DNA of 64,000 nt from assembly GCF_024971095.1 (NCBI RefSeq), contig NZ_CP069717.1:124001-188000 (forward strand). Direction: 5' to 3'. The position numbers and the translations under genes are program-made. Positions within the stretch are counted from its first letter, which is position 1. Each line of letters starts with the position of its first letter. Under the pieces are notes generated by a model. It was not told where the DNA came from and searched no databases. It saw nothing but the letters and a program-made list of their open reading frames with translations. Below are positions 54,769-63,711 of this stretch, one piece after another. This DNA comes from Microbacterium neungamense (lineage in GTDB: Bacteria; Actinomycetota; Actinomycetes; Actinomycetales; Microbacteriaceae).

Positions 54769-55386
54769 CGCTGCGGCTGGTGCTCGTGGACGACCACCCG
54801 GTGGTGCGCGCCGGGGTGCGCGCGCTGATCGAGTCGAGCGACGACCTCGAGGTGGTCGGGGAGGCCTCCGCTCGAGGCCGTGCGGGTGGTGGCCGAGCGG
54901 CATCCGGATGTCGTCCTGATGGACCTGAGCCTCGGCGACGGCGTGGGCGGCATCGCGGCGACCGCGCGGCTGCGCGAGCTCGACCCCGCCCCTGCGGTGC
55001 TCGTGCTGACCACGTACGACAGCGAGTCCGACATCCTGCGGGCCCTGGATGCTGGGGCCGCCGGCTACCTGCTGAAGGATGCCCCGCCGGAGCAGCTCTT
55101 CGCCGGCATCCGTGCGGTGGCGAAGGGGGAGCCGGCACTCGCCCCCTCCGTGGCGGGCGTGCTGATGCGGCGCGCCGCGTCGCCGGAGCCGCGGATGACC
55201 GAGCGCGAGGTGGAGGTGCTCGAGCTGCTGGCGGAGGGGCTGGGCAACCGCGAGCTGGCGAAGGCGCTGTTCGTGTCGGAGGCGACGGTCAAGTCGCACC
55301 TCTCGCACATCTACGCCAAGCTCGGCGTCGACACCAGGGCCGGGGCGGTCGCCGCAGCGATCGAGCAGCGCATCATCCGGCGCTGA
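54765..55386 (+). pseudogene. NarL/FixJ-family response regulator, frameshifted in the receiver domain
   Basis: The start LRLVLVDDHPVVRAGVRALI is a normal receiver. At 54866-54873 the sequence TCCGCTCGAG lacks two bases of the expected TCC GCG CTC GAG, and the frame is lost. The other frame continues VRVVAERHPDVVLMDLSLGD (phospho-acceptor Asp), then GYLLKDAPP and a complete LuxR HTH (LTx-like MTEREVEVLELLAEGLGNRELAKALFVSEATVKSHLSHIYAKLG). Restoring one GC dinucleotide would give an intact 207-residue protein. A restart at the in-frame GTG or ATG codons would lack the acidic pocket. Confidence 0.85.
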
Positions 55387-55406
55387 GCGATTTCCCCTGA
55401 CTCGCG

Positions 55407-55469
55407 CCACATTGTGTCCCGTTCTGCGGGTGGTCGCACCGCGAACCCGCAGGACGGGACACATTGTGG
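55407..55469. terminator. Intergenic inverted repeat of the CACATTGTGTC family (copy C)
   Basis: Twenty-five-base arms (55407-55431 and 55445-55469) match at 23 positions and lie between convergent genes. The arm contains CACATTGTGTC, as in copies A and B. Confidence 0.65.
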
Positions 55470-55506
55470 CCGTAGGGGGAGGGTGTGTGGCCGTAGAGAG
55501 GGTGCG

Positions 55507-56847
55507 CTACTCGGGGTCGCCGCCGAGCGGGCCGACCGCGGGGATCGGGCCGCCGTCGTCGGCGCCGGTCCTGCGCCACCGGGCGATCGCGTTGCCCAGG
55601 TGGTAGATCAGCAGCGCGGCGACCGTGCCGAGGACGATCGCGCCGAGCTGGAACGCTCCCCAGCCCATCGCGAACCCGGCGATCGCGATGACGAACGACA
55701 CCGCCACGGTGTACTGGTTCACCGGGCGGGAGAAATCGACCCGGTTGTCCACCCAGATCTTGATGCCGATCACGCCGATGAGCCCGTAGAGCGCGGTGGT
55801 CACCCCGCCGAGCACGCCGGCGGGGATGGTGTTGAAGATGACGCCGATCTTGGGCGAGAACGCGAGCAGGATCGCGACGATGCCGGCCACCCAGTACGCC
55901 GCCGTCGAGTACACCCGGGTCGCGGCCATCACGCCGATGTTCTCGCCGTAGGTGGTGGTGCCCGATCCGCCGAAGCCGCCCGCGATCGTGGTCGCCAGGC
56001 CGTCGGCGACGAGGGCGCGGCCGGTGCGGCGGTTGATCGAGGGGTCCTCCGTCATCGTCGCCACGCCGCGCACGTGTCCCACGTTCTCGGCGATGAGCAC
56101 CAGCACGACGGGCAGGAACATCGGCACCAGCGCCCACGCCGCGGGGTCGGCGACGGCGGCGAGATGGAAGTCGGGGAACCCGATCCACGCGGCATCCCCG
56201 ACGGCGGAGAAGTCGACCTGCCCGGTGGCGACGGCGACGAGGTAGCCGACCACGACGCCGAGGAAGATCGAGATGCGGCCGAGGAACCCGCGGAACAGCA
56301 CGCTGAACAGGACCACCGCCACGAGCGTGACGGTGGCGAGCTCGGGCTGCGCCTTGAAGTTGTTCCACGCGGCGGGCGCCAGGTTGAACCCGATCAGCGC
56401 CACGATCGAGCCGGCCACCACCGGGGGCATCAGCCGGTCGATCCAGCCGGTGCCGACCGCCTGCACCAGGAAGCCGATCGCCGCGAGCAGGATGCCGGCC
56501 GCGGCCACCCCGACGAGCGCCTGGGCGATCTGCTCGCCCGTCTCCAGCGCCTGCCCGGCGTTCAGCGCCGTGATCGGCGCGATGAACGCGAACGACGAGC
56601 CGAGGTAGCTGGGCAGCCGGTTGCGGGTGAGCAGCAGGAACAGCAGCGTCCCGAGACCCGAGAAGAGCAGGGTCGTCGACACCGGGAATCCGGTGAGGAT
56701 CGGCACCAGGAAGGTCGCGCCGAACATGGCCACGACATGCTGGGCGCCGATCGCGATCGTCGCCGGCCAGCTCAGCCGCTCCTCGGGCTTGACGACCTGG
56801 CCGGGCGCGACGGTGCGGCCGTCGCCATGGATCTGCCACAACGGCAT
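55507..56847 (-). CDS. Uracil/xanthine permease family transporter (NCS2)
   Basis: The 446-residue, 14-helix nucleobase:cation symporter-2 protein has WPATIAIGAQHVVAMFGATFLVP and YLGSSFAFIAP near the N-terminus. The NCS2 signature appears as FGGSGTTTYGENIGVMAATRVYS, with AENVGHVRGV in helix 8. It resembles UraA (uracil) more than xanthine transporters. GGAGGAG precedes the ATG. It lies 236 nt downstream of purC, with a hairpin between, so it may be transcribed separately. Confidence 0.92.
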   Translation of the reverse strand: MPLWQIHGDGRTVAPGQVVKPEERLSWPATIAIGAQHVVAMFGATFLVPILTGFPVSTTLLFSGLGTLLFLLLTRNRLPSYLGSSFAFIAPITALNAGQALETGEQIAQALVGVAAAGILLAAIGFLVQAVGTGWIDRLMPPVVAGSIVALIGFNLAPAAWNNFKAQPELATVTLVAVVLFSVLFRGFLGRISIFLGVVVGYLVAVATGQVDFSAVGDAAWIGFPDFHLAAVADPAAWALVPMFLPVVLVLIAENVGHVRGVATMTEDPSINRRTGRALVADGLATTIAGGFGGSGTTTYGENIGVMAATRVYSTAAYWVAGIVAILLAFSPKIGVIFNTIPAGVLGGVTTALYGLIGVIGIKIWVDNRVDFSRPVNQYTVAVSFVIAIAGFAMGWGAFQLGAIVLGTVAALLIYHLGNAIARWRRTGADDGGPIPAVGPLGGDPE

Positions 56848-56905
56848 GGGGGCTCCTCCGGGGTGGGGTTCTGGACCGTGGAAAACCCTATCGCCCGCGC
56901 CCCGG

Positions 56906-56968
56906 GCATCCGCACCCCCGCCCGGAACCACGGCCCCGGGCATCCGCACCCCCGCCCGGAACCACGGA
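56906..56968. repeat. Direct repeat GGGCATCCGCACCCCCGCCC
   Basis: About 30 bp (GGGCATCCGCACCCCCGCCC followed by GGAACCACGG) occurs twice in tandem in the purC-uraA gap. The second copy runs into the inverted repeat at 56959. Confidence 0.65.
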
Positions 56969-57028
56969 CTTCACGCGGAACCGCCCGTTTCGCCCGTATT
57001 GCGTGGTTCCGCGTGAAGCGCGTGGTTC
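56959..57028 (-). terminator. Inverted repeat between purC and the NCS2 permease gene
   Basis: Twenty-four-base arms (56959-56982 and 57005-57028) match at 22 positions, with GAACCACG/CGTGGTTC ends and a TTCACGCGGAACC core. The repeat lies 55 nt after the purC stop, so it is a likely terminator. Confidence 0.55.
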
Positions 57029-57083
57029 GGCGTGCGTGATGCCGGGCGGATGCCGGGCGGATGCCGCCGCGTGGCGGATGCCG

Positions 57084-57962
57084 TCAGGCGGTGAGCCGGT
57101 CGATCAGCTCCCGGTACCGGTCGGCGGTGCGCTCCACGATCTCGTCCGGCAGCGCCGGCGGCTCGCCCTGCCTGTCCCAGTGCGAGGCCAGCCAGTCGCG
57201 CACGATCTGCTTGTCGAAGCTCGCCATCCGCTCCTCGGGGGTGGCGCCGGTGCGCCACGCCTCGGCATCCCAGTACCGTGACGAGTCGCTGGTGAGCACC
57301 TCGTCCGCCAGGCGCAGGGTGCCGTCGGCGTCGAGACCGAACTCGAACTTGGTGTCGGCGAGGATCAGCCCCTTCGCCTCGGCGATCTCCGCCGCGCGAC
57401 GGTAGATCGACAGCGACGCCTCCTGCAGCTCGGCCGCGCGCTCGGGCCCGACCAGCTCGGCGGCTCGCTCGTACGTGATGTTCTCGTCGTGCTCCCCCAT
57501 CGGGGCCTTGTATGCGGGGGTGAACAGCGGCTCGGGCAGGCGGTCGCCGTTCTCCAGTCCGGCCGGCAGGGGGATGCCGCAGACGGTGCCGGATGCCCGA
57601 TACTCGGCCCACCCGGACCCGGTGAGGTATCCGCGCACCACGCATTCGATCGGCAGCATCTCCAGCGACTGCGCGAGCATCGCGCGGTCGGCGACGGATG
57701 CGGGCGGCTCGCCGTCGGCGAGGTGGTTCGGGACGTCGGAGAGGCGGTCGAACCACCACCGGCTGAGCCGGGTCAGCAGCGCCCCCTTCTCCGGGATGCC
57801 GGGGGAGAGCACGTGGTCGAACGCGCTCACCCGGTCGGACGCCACCACGAGGATGCGGGTGTCGCCGGGATCCTCCGACGCGTAGAGGTCGCGGACCTTG
57901 CCGGAGTAGATGTGCCGCCAGCCGGGGATGCTCGGTGCGGGGTTCTCGGAGGGAGTGCTCAC
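57084..57962 (-). CDS. purC: Phosphoribosylaminoimidazole-succinocarboxamide (SAICAR) synthase
   Basis: The 292-residue protein has HIYSGKVRDLYASED, VASDRVSAFDHVLSPGIPEKG, ECVVRGYLTGSGWAEY, LILADTKFEFGLD and LADEVLTSDSSRYWD. These are the ATP, CAIR and aspartate sites of SAICAR synthase, the eighth step of IMP synthesis. A GTG at 57962 or 57968 is the start; no clear ribosome site is seen. It shares the window with purS, purQ, purD and purM, but not one operon. Confidence 0.95.
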   Translation of the reverse strand: MSTPSENPAPSIPGWRHIYSGKVRDLYASEDPGDTRILVVASDRVSAFDHVLSPGIPEKGALLTRLSRWWFDRLSDVPNHLADGEPPASVADRAMLAQSLEMLPIECVVRGYLTGSGWAEYRASGTVCGIPLPAGLENGDRLPEPLFTPAYKAPMGEHDENITYERAAELVGPERAAELQEASLSIYRRAAEIAEAKGLILADTKFEFGLDADGTLRLADEVLTSDSSRYWDAEAWRTGATPEERMASFDKQIVRDWLASHWDRQGEPPALPDEIVERTADRYRELIDRLTA

Positions 57963-57984
57963 CCCCACATCATCGCATCGCCGG

Positions 57985-58070
57985 GGGCCGGACGCTTCGA
58001 CGGGCCCAGCGTCCGACGGGCTCGGCGTCCGACGGGCTCGGCGTCCGCGGGGCTCGGCGTCCGCGGGCGT
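57985..58070. repeat. REP-like cluster of CGACGGGCTCGGCGTCC units
   Basis: Four imperfect units (GACGGGCCCAGCG, then three GGGCTCGGCGTCCG-type copies) occupy the gap between the divergent purC and MFS genes. Confidence 0.65.
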
Positions 58071-58086
58071 CGTCGGATGCCGGGTG

Positions 58087-58092
58087 TACCGT
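58087..58092 (+). promoter_or_regulatory. Predicted -10 element of the MFS gene (leaderless)
   Basis: TACCGT ends 6 nt before the GTG at 58099. Confidence 0.5.
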
Positions 58093-58098
58093 GGCCGG

Positions 58099-59589
58099 GT
58101 GACTTCTCCCGCGGCATCCGAGACGACCGTCCGGAGCCCGTGGCCGGCGCTGTGGGCGCTCGTCATCGGGTTCTTCATGATCCTCGTGGACACGACCATC
58201 GTGTCGGTGGCGAACCCCGCCATCAAGGCCGCGCTCGACCCGGACACCAACAACCTCGACAACGTCGTCTGGGTCACCAGCGCCTACCTGCTCGCCTATG
58301 CGGTGCCGCTGCTGATCACCGGGCGGCTCGGCGACCGGTTCGGGCCGAAGAACATCTACCTCATCGGCCTCGCCGTCTTCACCGCGGCGTCCCTCTGGTG
58401 CGGTCTGTCGACGACGCTCGAGGGGCTGATCGCGGCGCGGGCGGTGCAGGGGCTGGGCGCGGCGTTCATGACGCCGCAGACGATGGCGGTGATCACCCGC
58501 ACCTTCCCCGCGCAGCGCCGCGGCGCGGCGATGGGGCTGTGGGGCGCGACCGCGGGCGTCGCGACGCTGGTGGGGCCGCTGCTCGGCGGCTTCCTCGTGG
58601 ACGCCCTCGGCTGGGAGTGGATCTTCTTCGTCAACCTGCCGGTCGGGATCGCCGGGTTCGTGCTCGCGTGGCTGTTCGTGCCCAGGCTGGAGACCCACGC
58701 GCACCGGTTCGACGTCGTCGGCGTGGTGCTCAGCGCCGTGGCGCTGTTCCTCATCGTGTTCGGGCTGCAGGAGGGCGAGAAGTACGACTGGGGCGTGATC
58801 GCCGGCCCGATCTCGGTGTGGGGGCTCATCATCGCCGGGGTCGTCGTGCTCGCGGTGTTCGTGGCGCAGCAGGCGGTGACCCGCAGCGAGCCGCTGGTGC
58901 CGCTGGAGCTGTTCCGCGACCGCAACTTCTCCGGCGCGAACGTGGCGATCGCCGCGGTCGGCTTCACTGTCACCGGCATGTCGCTGCCGTTCATGTTCTT
59001 CCTGCAGCTGGCACGCGGCCTCACGCCCACCCAGGCGGCGCTGCTGATGATCCCGATGGCGGTGATCTCCGGCGGGCTCGCGCCGCTGGCGGGCAAGCTG
59101 CTCGACCGGATCGACCCGCGGCTCATCCTCATCCCCGGGCTGCTGTGCGTCGCCGGCGGCGTGCTCTGGAACGCGGCGTTGATGAACCCGGGCACGCCGG
59201 TCTGGATGTTCCTGCTCCCGTCCGCACTGCTCGGCGTCGGCAACGCCGGCATGTGGGGCCCGCTGGCCACGACCGCGACCCGGCAGCTGCCGCCGCGGCA
59301 GGCCGGCGCCGGCGCGGGCATCTACAACACCACGCGCACGATCGGCTCGGTGGTCGGCTCCGCCGCGATCGCCGCGTTCATGCAGGACCGGCTGGAGGCC
59401 AACCTTCCCGGCCTGGCCGAGGCGCCCACCGGTTTCGGGGGCGGGACGCTGCCGGATGCCGTGGCGCAGGGCTTCTCCGCCGGCATGGCCCAGGCGATGC
59501 TGCTGCCGGCCGCGGTGCTGGCCCTGGCGCTGATCGCGTCGCTGTTCCTCGGGCGGTACCGTCAGGACACCGGCGGCACCCGTGCTTGA
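58099..59589 (+). CDS. MFS drug-efflux transporter, DHA2 (EmrB/QacA) family
   Basis: The 496-residue, 14-helix protein has FFMILVDTTIVSVANPAI (motif D1), GRLGDRFGPKNIYLIGLAVF (motif A), ARAVQGLGAAFMTPQTMAVI (motif B) and GATAGVATLVGPLLGGFLV (motif C, typical of antiporters). It probably exports hydrophobic compounds with proton exchange. The GTG at 58099 is supported by the TACCGT hexamer 6 nt upstream. The GNAT gene follows after 8 nt in the same direction. Confidence 0.92.
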   Translation: MTSPAASETTVRSPWPALWALVIGFFMILVDTTIVSVANPAIKAALDPDTNNLDNVVWVTSAYLLAYAVPLLITGRLGDRFGPKNIYLIGLAVFTAASLWCGLSTTLEGLIAARAVQGLGAAFMTPQTMAVITRTFPAQRRGAAMGLWGATAGVATLVGPLLGGFLVDALGWEWIFFVNLPVGIAGFVLAWLFVPRLETHAHRFDVVGVVLSAVALFLIVFGLQEGEKYDWGVIAGPISVWGLIIAGVVVLAVFVAQQAVTRSEPLVPLELFRDRNFSGANVAIAAVGFTVTGMSLPFMFFLQLARGLTPTQAALLMIPMAVISGGLAPLAGKLLDRIDPRLILIPGLLCVAGGVLWNAALMNPGTPVWMFLLPSALLGVGNAGMWGPLATTATRQLPPRQAGAGAGIYNTTRTIGSVVGSAAIAAFMQDRLEANLPGLAEAPTGFGGGTLPDAVAQGFSAGMAQAMLLPAAVLALALIASLFLGRYRQDTGGTRA

Positions 59590-59597
59590 CTGAGCGG

Positions 59598-60128
59598 ATG
59601 ACGATCGCGCTGGCATCCCCCTCCCTCGACCTCTTCGACTCCTGGGCGGAGACGGTCGCCGAGTTCGGCGACGTGCACATCGACGGCGCCGGTCTCGACC
59701 GCGGAGTGCGCCCGGACCGGCTCAGCTGCGAGGCGTTCATCGCGAAGGCTGCGCTGTACAGCCGTCCGGGCGCCGACCTGCCCGAGGGCCACGTCCCGTG
59801 CGACCACTACTGGATCACGGACGACGGCCGCGTGGTCGGCTTCATCGCGTTCCGCCGTGAGCTCAACGACCATCTGCGCCGCGTCGGCGGGCACATCGGC
59901 TACTCGGTGCGGCCGTCGCGCCGCCGCGAGGGCATCGCCCGCACCGCCCTCAGGCTCGTGCTCGACCGGGCCCGCGCCGCCGGGCACGACCGCGTCATGC
60001 TCACCTGCGACGACGACAACGTCGGCTCCGCGCGCACCATCGAGGGCGCCGGCGGCCTGCTCGAGGACGTCATCGACGCCGCGGATGCCGGGCATCCGGC
60101 GCTCCGCCGCTACTGGATCGCGCTCTGA
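59598..60128 (+). CDS. GNAT-family N-acetyltransferase
   Basis: The 176-residue protein has the GNAT core: VVGFIAFRRELN (strand 4), IGYSVRPSRRREGIARTALRLVL (acetyl-CoA loop, here RRREGIA in place of R/Q-x-x-G-x-G/A) and MLTCDDDNVGSARTIEGAGGLLED. The substrate is unknown; relatives acetylate small amines or proteins. It starts 8 nt after the MFS stop and is probably cotranscribed with the exporter. Confidence 0.88.
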   Translation: MTIALASPSLDLFDSWAETVAEFGDVHIDGAGLDRGVRPDRLSCEAFIAKAALYSRPGADLPEGHVPCDHYWITDDGRVVGFIAFRRELNDHLRRVGGHIGYSVRPSRRREGIARTALRLVLDRARAAGHDRVMLTCDDDNVGSARTIEGAGGLLEDVIDAADAGHPALRRYWIAL

Positions 60129-60178
60129 CCCGCATCCGTCCCAGCAACGACACGCCGGTGCCGGGACGCCGGGGCTGA

Positions 60179-61456
60179 TCAGCGGGCGACGCGGGCGGCG
60201 ATGTCGCGGCGGAAGTGAGCGCCGTCCAGGCGGATCCGCTCGATCGCCCGGTACGCCCGGTCCCGGGCATCCGCGAAGTCCGAACCCGTCGCCACGACGT
60301 TCAGCACGCGGCCGCCGGTCGCGACCAGGGCGCCGCCGGGAGCATCCGGCCCGCCGGTCGCGGCGTGCACGATGCGCACGCCCTCGACGGATGCCGCCTC
60401 CTCGAGGCCCTCGATGAGCCGGCCGGTCTGCGGCGCCTCCGGGTAGCCCTCGCTCGCGAGCACGACCGTGATCGCGACGTCGTCGGAGAACTCGGGCTGC
60501 GGCTGGGCCTCGAGAGTGCCGGATGCCGCCGCCAGCAGCAGCTCCGACAGCGGCGTGCGCAGCCGGGGCAGCACGACCTGCGTCTCCGGGTCGCCGAACC
60601 GGGCGTTGAACTCGATCACCCGCACCCCGGCCGGCGTGAGGATGAGGCCGGCGTAGAGCAGCCCGATGAAGGGCGTGCCCTCGGCGTCCAGCTGCCGGAT
60701 CACCGGCAGCGCGATCCGCTCGGTGACGTGCGCCACGAACTCGTCCTCCCCGCCGAACTGCTCGGCGAGCCACGGCAGCGGCGAGTACGCCCCCATGCCG
60801 CCGGTGTTCGGGCCCTCGTCACCGTCATGGGCGCGCTTGAAGTCCTGCGCGGGGCTGAGCGCGCGCACGGTGTCGCCGTCGCTGAGGAAGAACAGCGACA
60901 CCTCCGGGCCGGAGAGGAACTCCTCCACGAGCACCGGGCCCGACGGCAGGTAGTGCTCGGCGTGGGCGAGCGCCTCGGCGCGGTCGGAGGTGACGATGAC
61001 CCCCTTGCCGGCGGCGAGGCCGTCGGCCTTCACCACGTGGGGGGCGCCGAGCTCGTCGAAGGCCGCCTCGACCTCGGCGACGGATGCCGCGCGCACGGCC
61101 CGGCCGGTGGGGACGCCCGCCGCCTCCATGATCCGCTTGGCGAACGCCTTCGAGCCCTCCAGCTGCGCCGCGGCCCGGCCGGGTCCGAAGACGGGGATGC
61201 CGTGCTCGCGCAGCACGTCCGCGACGCCGGCGACGAGCGGCGCCTCCGGGCCGATGACGACGAGGTCGATGGCGTGCTCGTTCGCGAAGGCCTCGACAGC
61301 GGCGCCGTCGAGCGGGTCGACGTCGACGAGCGTCGCATCCTGGGCGATGCCGGCGTTGCCGGGGGCCGCGAAGATCTCGTGCGCGGTGTGCTCCGACCGC
61401 AGCGACAGGATGATCGCGTGCTCGCGCGCGCCGGAACCGAGGACCAGGATCTTCAT
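60179..61456 (-). CDS. purD: Phosphoribosylamine-glycine ligase
   Basis: The 425-residue ATP-grasp enzyme has [51 protein letters not shown] and [12 protein letters not shown], then [18 protein letters not shown]. This is the full GAR synthetase (GARS) set for step two of purine synthesis. The ATG at 61456 follows TAGGCT by 6 nt, so it is a leaderless start. It converges on the GNAT gene. Confidence 0.97.
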   Translation of the reverse strand: MKILVLGSGAREHAIILSLRSEHTAHEIFAAPGNAGIAQDATLVDVDPLDGAAVEAFANEHAIDLVVIGPEAPLVAGVADVLREHGIPVFGPGRAAAQLEGSKAFAKRIMEAAGVPTGRAVRAASVAEVEAAFDELGAPHVVKADGLAAGKGVIVTSDRAEALAHAEHYLPSGPVLVEEFLSGPEVSLFFLSDGDTVRALSPAQDFKRAHDGDEGPNTGGMGAYSPLPWLAEQFGGEDEFVAHVTERIALPVIRQLDAEGTPFIGLLYAGLILTPAGVRVIEFNARFGDPETQVVLPRLRTPLSELLLAAASGTLEAQPQPEFSDDVAITVVLASEGYPEAPQTGRLIEGLEEAASVEGVRIVHAATGGPDAPGGALVATGGRVLNVVATGSDFADARDRAYRAIERIRLDGAHFRRDIAARVAR

Positions 61457-61462
61457 GCCGCC

Positions 61463-61468
61463 AGCCTA
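61463..61468 (-). promoter_or_regulatory. Predicted -10 element of purD (leaderless)
   Basis: TAGGCT on the minus strand ends 6 nt before the ATG at 61456. Confidence 0.5.
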
Positions 61469-61510
61469 CCGAGCAGGGCGGTCACCGCTCCCGTCGATGA
61501 CCACGCGGGA

Positions 61511-62191
61511 TCACGGCTCGAGGGGGCGCTCCACCGAACGGTCCCACGGGAGGGTCCACCCGGCCGCGTCGAAGAGGCCGTCCAGGACCATCGCCGTGAA
61601 GCCCCACACGATCGTGCCGTCGATATCGAACGCGGGCCCGCGGAAGGTGCGCCCGACGCGGTGCACCGTGGACGTGAAGCGGTTGGCGGGCTCGAGCAGC
61701 TGCGCGACGGGCACCCGGAACACGTCCACCGTCTCGGCGTGATCGACCGCGGCGACCCGGGAGGGGGAGCGCCACCAGGCGAGGACCGGGGTGACGATGT
61801 AGCGGCTGGGCATGACCGGCAGGTCGGGGAGGACGCCGAGCACCTCCACTCCGGCGGGATCGAGGCCGGTCTCCTCCCGCGCCTCGCGGAGCGCCGTCGC
61901 GACGGCATCCGCATCCTGCGGGTCGCGGCGTCCGCCGGGGAACGAGACCTGGCCGGCGTGCGAGGACAGGGTCGCCGAGCGTCGCTGCAGCAGTACGTCG
62001 AGGTCGGCCGCGACCGTGCTCTCATCGGTGCCGGCCGGGATGCTGTCCAGGCGGCCGAACAGCATCAGCACCGCCGCCGGGCGGGAAGGCCCGACGACGG
62101 GGGCGAAGCGCGACGGCAGGTCTTCCGCGCGCCCGGCCGCGGCGGCCAGTTCGGCGCGCGCTCCGCGGAGCGTCTCGGCTGCAGGGCTCAT
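61511..62191 (-). CDS. NUDIX hydrolase, CoA pyrophosphatase-like
   Basis: The 226-residue protein has [21 protein letters not shown] just before the Nudix box ([20 protein letters not shown] then EETGLD). The preceding [13 protein letters not shown] string is the UPF0035 signature of CoA pyrophosphatases such as NudL. The first box glutamate position is Asp. It would cleave CoA or related dinucleotides. ATG 62191 follows TAGGCT by 8 nt. It is divergent from the SCP-like gene. Confidence 0.9.
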   Translation of the reverse strand: MSPAAETLRGARAELAAAAGRAEDLPSRFAPVVGPSRPAAVLMLFGRLDSIPAGTDESTVAADLDVLLQRRSATLSSHAGQVSFPGGRRDPQDADAVATALREAREETGLDPAGVEVLGVLPDLPVMPSRYIVTPVLAWWRSPSRVAAVDHAETVDVFRVPVAQLLEPANRFTSTVHRVGRTFRGPAFDIDGTIVWGFTAMVLDGLFDAAGWTLPWDRSVERPLEP

Positions 62192-62199
62192 CGTTGTCG

Positions 62200-62205
62200 A
62201 GCCTA
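62200..62205 (-). promoter_or_regulatory. Predicted -10 element of the NUDIX gene (leaderless)
   Basis: TAGGCT on the minus strand ends 8 nt before the ATG at 62191. Confidence 0.45.
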
Positions 62206-62241
62206 CGTCGCTTCGCCGCGCCGAGGACACAGCACGGAAAG

Positions 62242-62247
62242 TACCCT
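62242..62247 (+). promoter_or_regulatory. Predicted -10 element of the sterol-carrier-like gene (leaderless)
   Basis: TACCCT ends 7 nt before the ATG at 62255. Confidence 0.5.
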
Positions 62248-62254
62248 GGATGCC

Positions 62255-62611
62255 ATGCCCGCCCGCAGGATCGACGTCGCACAGGGCCGTGCCGCGCTCG
62301 CCGCCGTGGCCGCCGGCACCGTTGCGCGGAACGACACCGCCACCGCGGTGCGCTACCTGCTGCAGCTGCTCGACGAGAAGGCGCCGGGCAACAGCGTCGA
62401 GGTGCGCGTGCCGCCCTTCGGTGCGGTGCAGGTGGTGCAGGGTCCGCGGCACACGCGCGGCACGCCGCCGAACGTGGTCGAGACGGATGCCGCGACCTGG
62501 ATCGCCCTCGCCACCGGCGCCGAGCAGTGGGCGGATGCCGTCGCCGCAGGCCGCGTGCGGGCATCCGGCATCCGTGCCGATCTGTCCGACCTGCTGCCCC
62601 TCCGGCCCTAG
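62255..62611 (+). CDS. Sterol-carrier (SCP2)-like small protein of actinobacteria
   Basis: The 118-residue protein has [62 protein letters not shown] and [16 protein letters not shown]. This conserved actinobacterial family is annotated as sterol carrier-like from its SCP2 fold. It may bind a hydrophobic ligand; no enzyme activity is known. In this window it lies near purD and purM. Confidence 0.82.
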   Translation: MPARRIDVAQGRAALAAVAAGTVARNDTATAVRYLLQLLDEKAPGNSVEVRVPPFGAVQVVQGPRHTRGTPPNVVETDAATWIALATGAEQWADAVAAGRVRASGIRADLSDLLPLRP

Positions 62612-62688
62612 CCGGCCCCGGCCCGGGCCGGGGCGCGGCCCCCCGACCGACCCGGGACACCGCGCGCGGGTCGTGGGACAATGGAGGC

Positions 62689-63003
62689 ATGGCCCGCAAC
62701 GCAACCCACGAGACCGTCGAGGCGCGGATCCGTCCCGTCCCGCGCTACGGCGTGTTCATCGGACTGGGCGTCGTGCTCGGGATCATCACCGCGGCGATCC
62801 TCACCGCGGTCGGCAGCTACGAGCCGTCCCAGGCGCTCGACGTCGTCTACCCGCCGGGCCAGGTGTTCGGGTTCGCGCTGCTGTGGACCGTGCCGATCGG
62901 CATCGCCGCGGGCGGGATCGTCGCGCTGATGCTCGACCGCGCCTCGCGCAAGCATGCCCGCGTGGTGCGCGTCGACCACGAGCGCGTCACCGACGCCGAC
63001 TGA
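62689..63003 (+). CDS. Small two-helix membrane protein, function unknown
   Basis: The 104-residue protein has two hydrophobic segments, GVFIGLGVVLGIITAAILTAVG and VFGFALLWTVPIGIAAGGIVALML, with a short polar loop. The C-terminus is basic and cytoplasmic (DRASRKHARVVRVDHERV). I do not recognise a functional family. GGAGG lies 3 nt upstream of the ATG, and the high GC3 supports a real gene. Confidence 0.72.
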   Translation: MARNATHETVEARIRPVPRYGVFIGLGVVLGIITAAILTAVGSYEPSQALDVVYPPGQVFGFALLWTVPIGIAAGGIVALMLDRASRKHARVVRVDHERVTDAD

Positions 63004-63028
63004 GCCTCGCCGCCACGAGCCCGCGCCG

Positions 63029-63628
63029 TCAGGCCAGCTCGCCGATCACAGGGCGGATCGCCACGTCGAACGCGACCACGTCGCGCCGGAGCGTGTCGGT
63101 GACGGCGACCGTGAGCGCGCCGATCCACCAGATGCCGCGCTGGGTGAACGGCAGCACCTGCACGTTCAGCTCGAAGGAGTGAGCGCGCCGGCCCACCTCC
63201 CGCTCGAACTCGGCGATCGCGCTGGCGTAGGCGCGGTACGCGTCGCCGGCGGAGCTCACCGAGTCCACGTACCGGCGGCGCGCGTCGTGCGCGTACCGCA
63301 GCGCGGTCTCCGCGTGCGGGACGATCGCCTCGCGGAGCTCCTCGGCCCCGGTCGCCGGCAGGGCGACGAGCGTGTCGAAGCCGTCCACCAGCTCGAGCGG
63401 CACATCGGAGCGGTGCGCGCGCGGCTCCACGGTCATGTCCCAGAAGTCGCGCCACTGCCGCTCCACAGCCGGGTTCGCCTCCGCCGCGTCCGGTGCGCGC
63501 ACCTCCAGGCCGCGCAGGGCCGGCAGGTCGTCCGGGGCGCGGACGCCGAGCAGCTGGCGCAGAGCGAGCGCGACCAGCACCGGCGTGCTCGCGTCCTCGC
63601 GGATCAGCCACTGCGGCTTGTCGACCAT
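63029..63628 (-). CDS. Conserved hypothetical protein next to purM
   Basis: The 199-residue soluble protein opens VDKPQWLIREDASTPVLVALALRQLL, and has NPAVERQWRDFWDMTVEPRAHR in the middle and WWIGALTVAVTDTLRRDVVAF near the end. No known catalytic motif or membrane span was seen. The ATG at 63628 follows TACGAT by 6 nt. It is divergent from purM. Function unknown. Confidence 0.7.
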   Translation of the reverse strand: MVDKPQWLIREDASTPVLVALALRQLLGVRAPDDLPALRGLEVRAPDAAEANPAVERQWRDFWDMTVEPRAHRSDVPLELVDGFDTLVALPATGAEELREAIVPHAETALRYAHDARRRYVDSVSSAGDAYRAYASAIAEFEREVGRRAHSFELNVQVLPFTQRGIWWIGALTVAVTDTLRRDVVAFDVAIRPVIGELA

Positions 63629-63634
63629 GGCCCC

Positions 63635-63640
63635 ATCGTA
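63635..63640 (-). promoter_or_regulatory. Predicted -10 element of the hypothetical gene (leaderless)
   Basis: TACGAT on the minus strand ends 6 nt before the ATG at 63628. Confidence 0.45.
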
Positions 63641-63699
63641 GGTCGGTCGGGGGTGCCGGGGCATCCGCCGGCGCGGCGCCGGGTCGCGGACACGCCCGG

Positions 63700-63705
63700 T
63701 AGTCT
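63700..63705 (+). promoter_or_regulatory. Predicted -10 element of purM (leaderless)
   Basis: TAGTCT ends 6 nt before the GTG at 63712. Confidence 0.5.
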
Positions 63706-63711
63706 TGTCTG

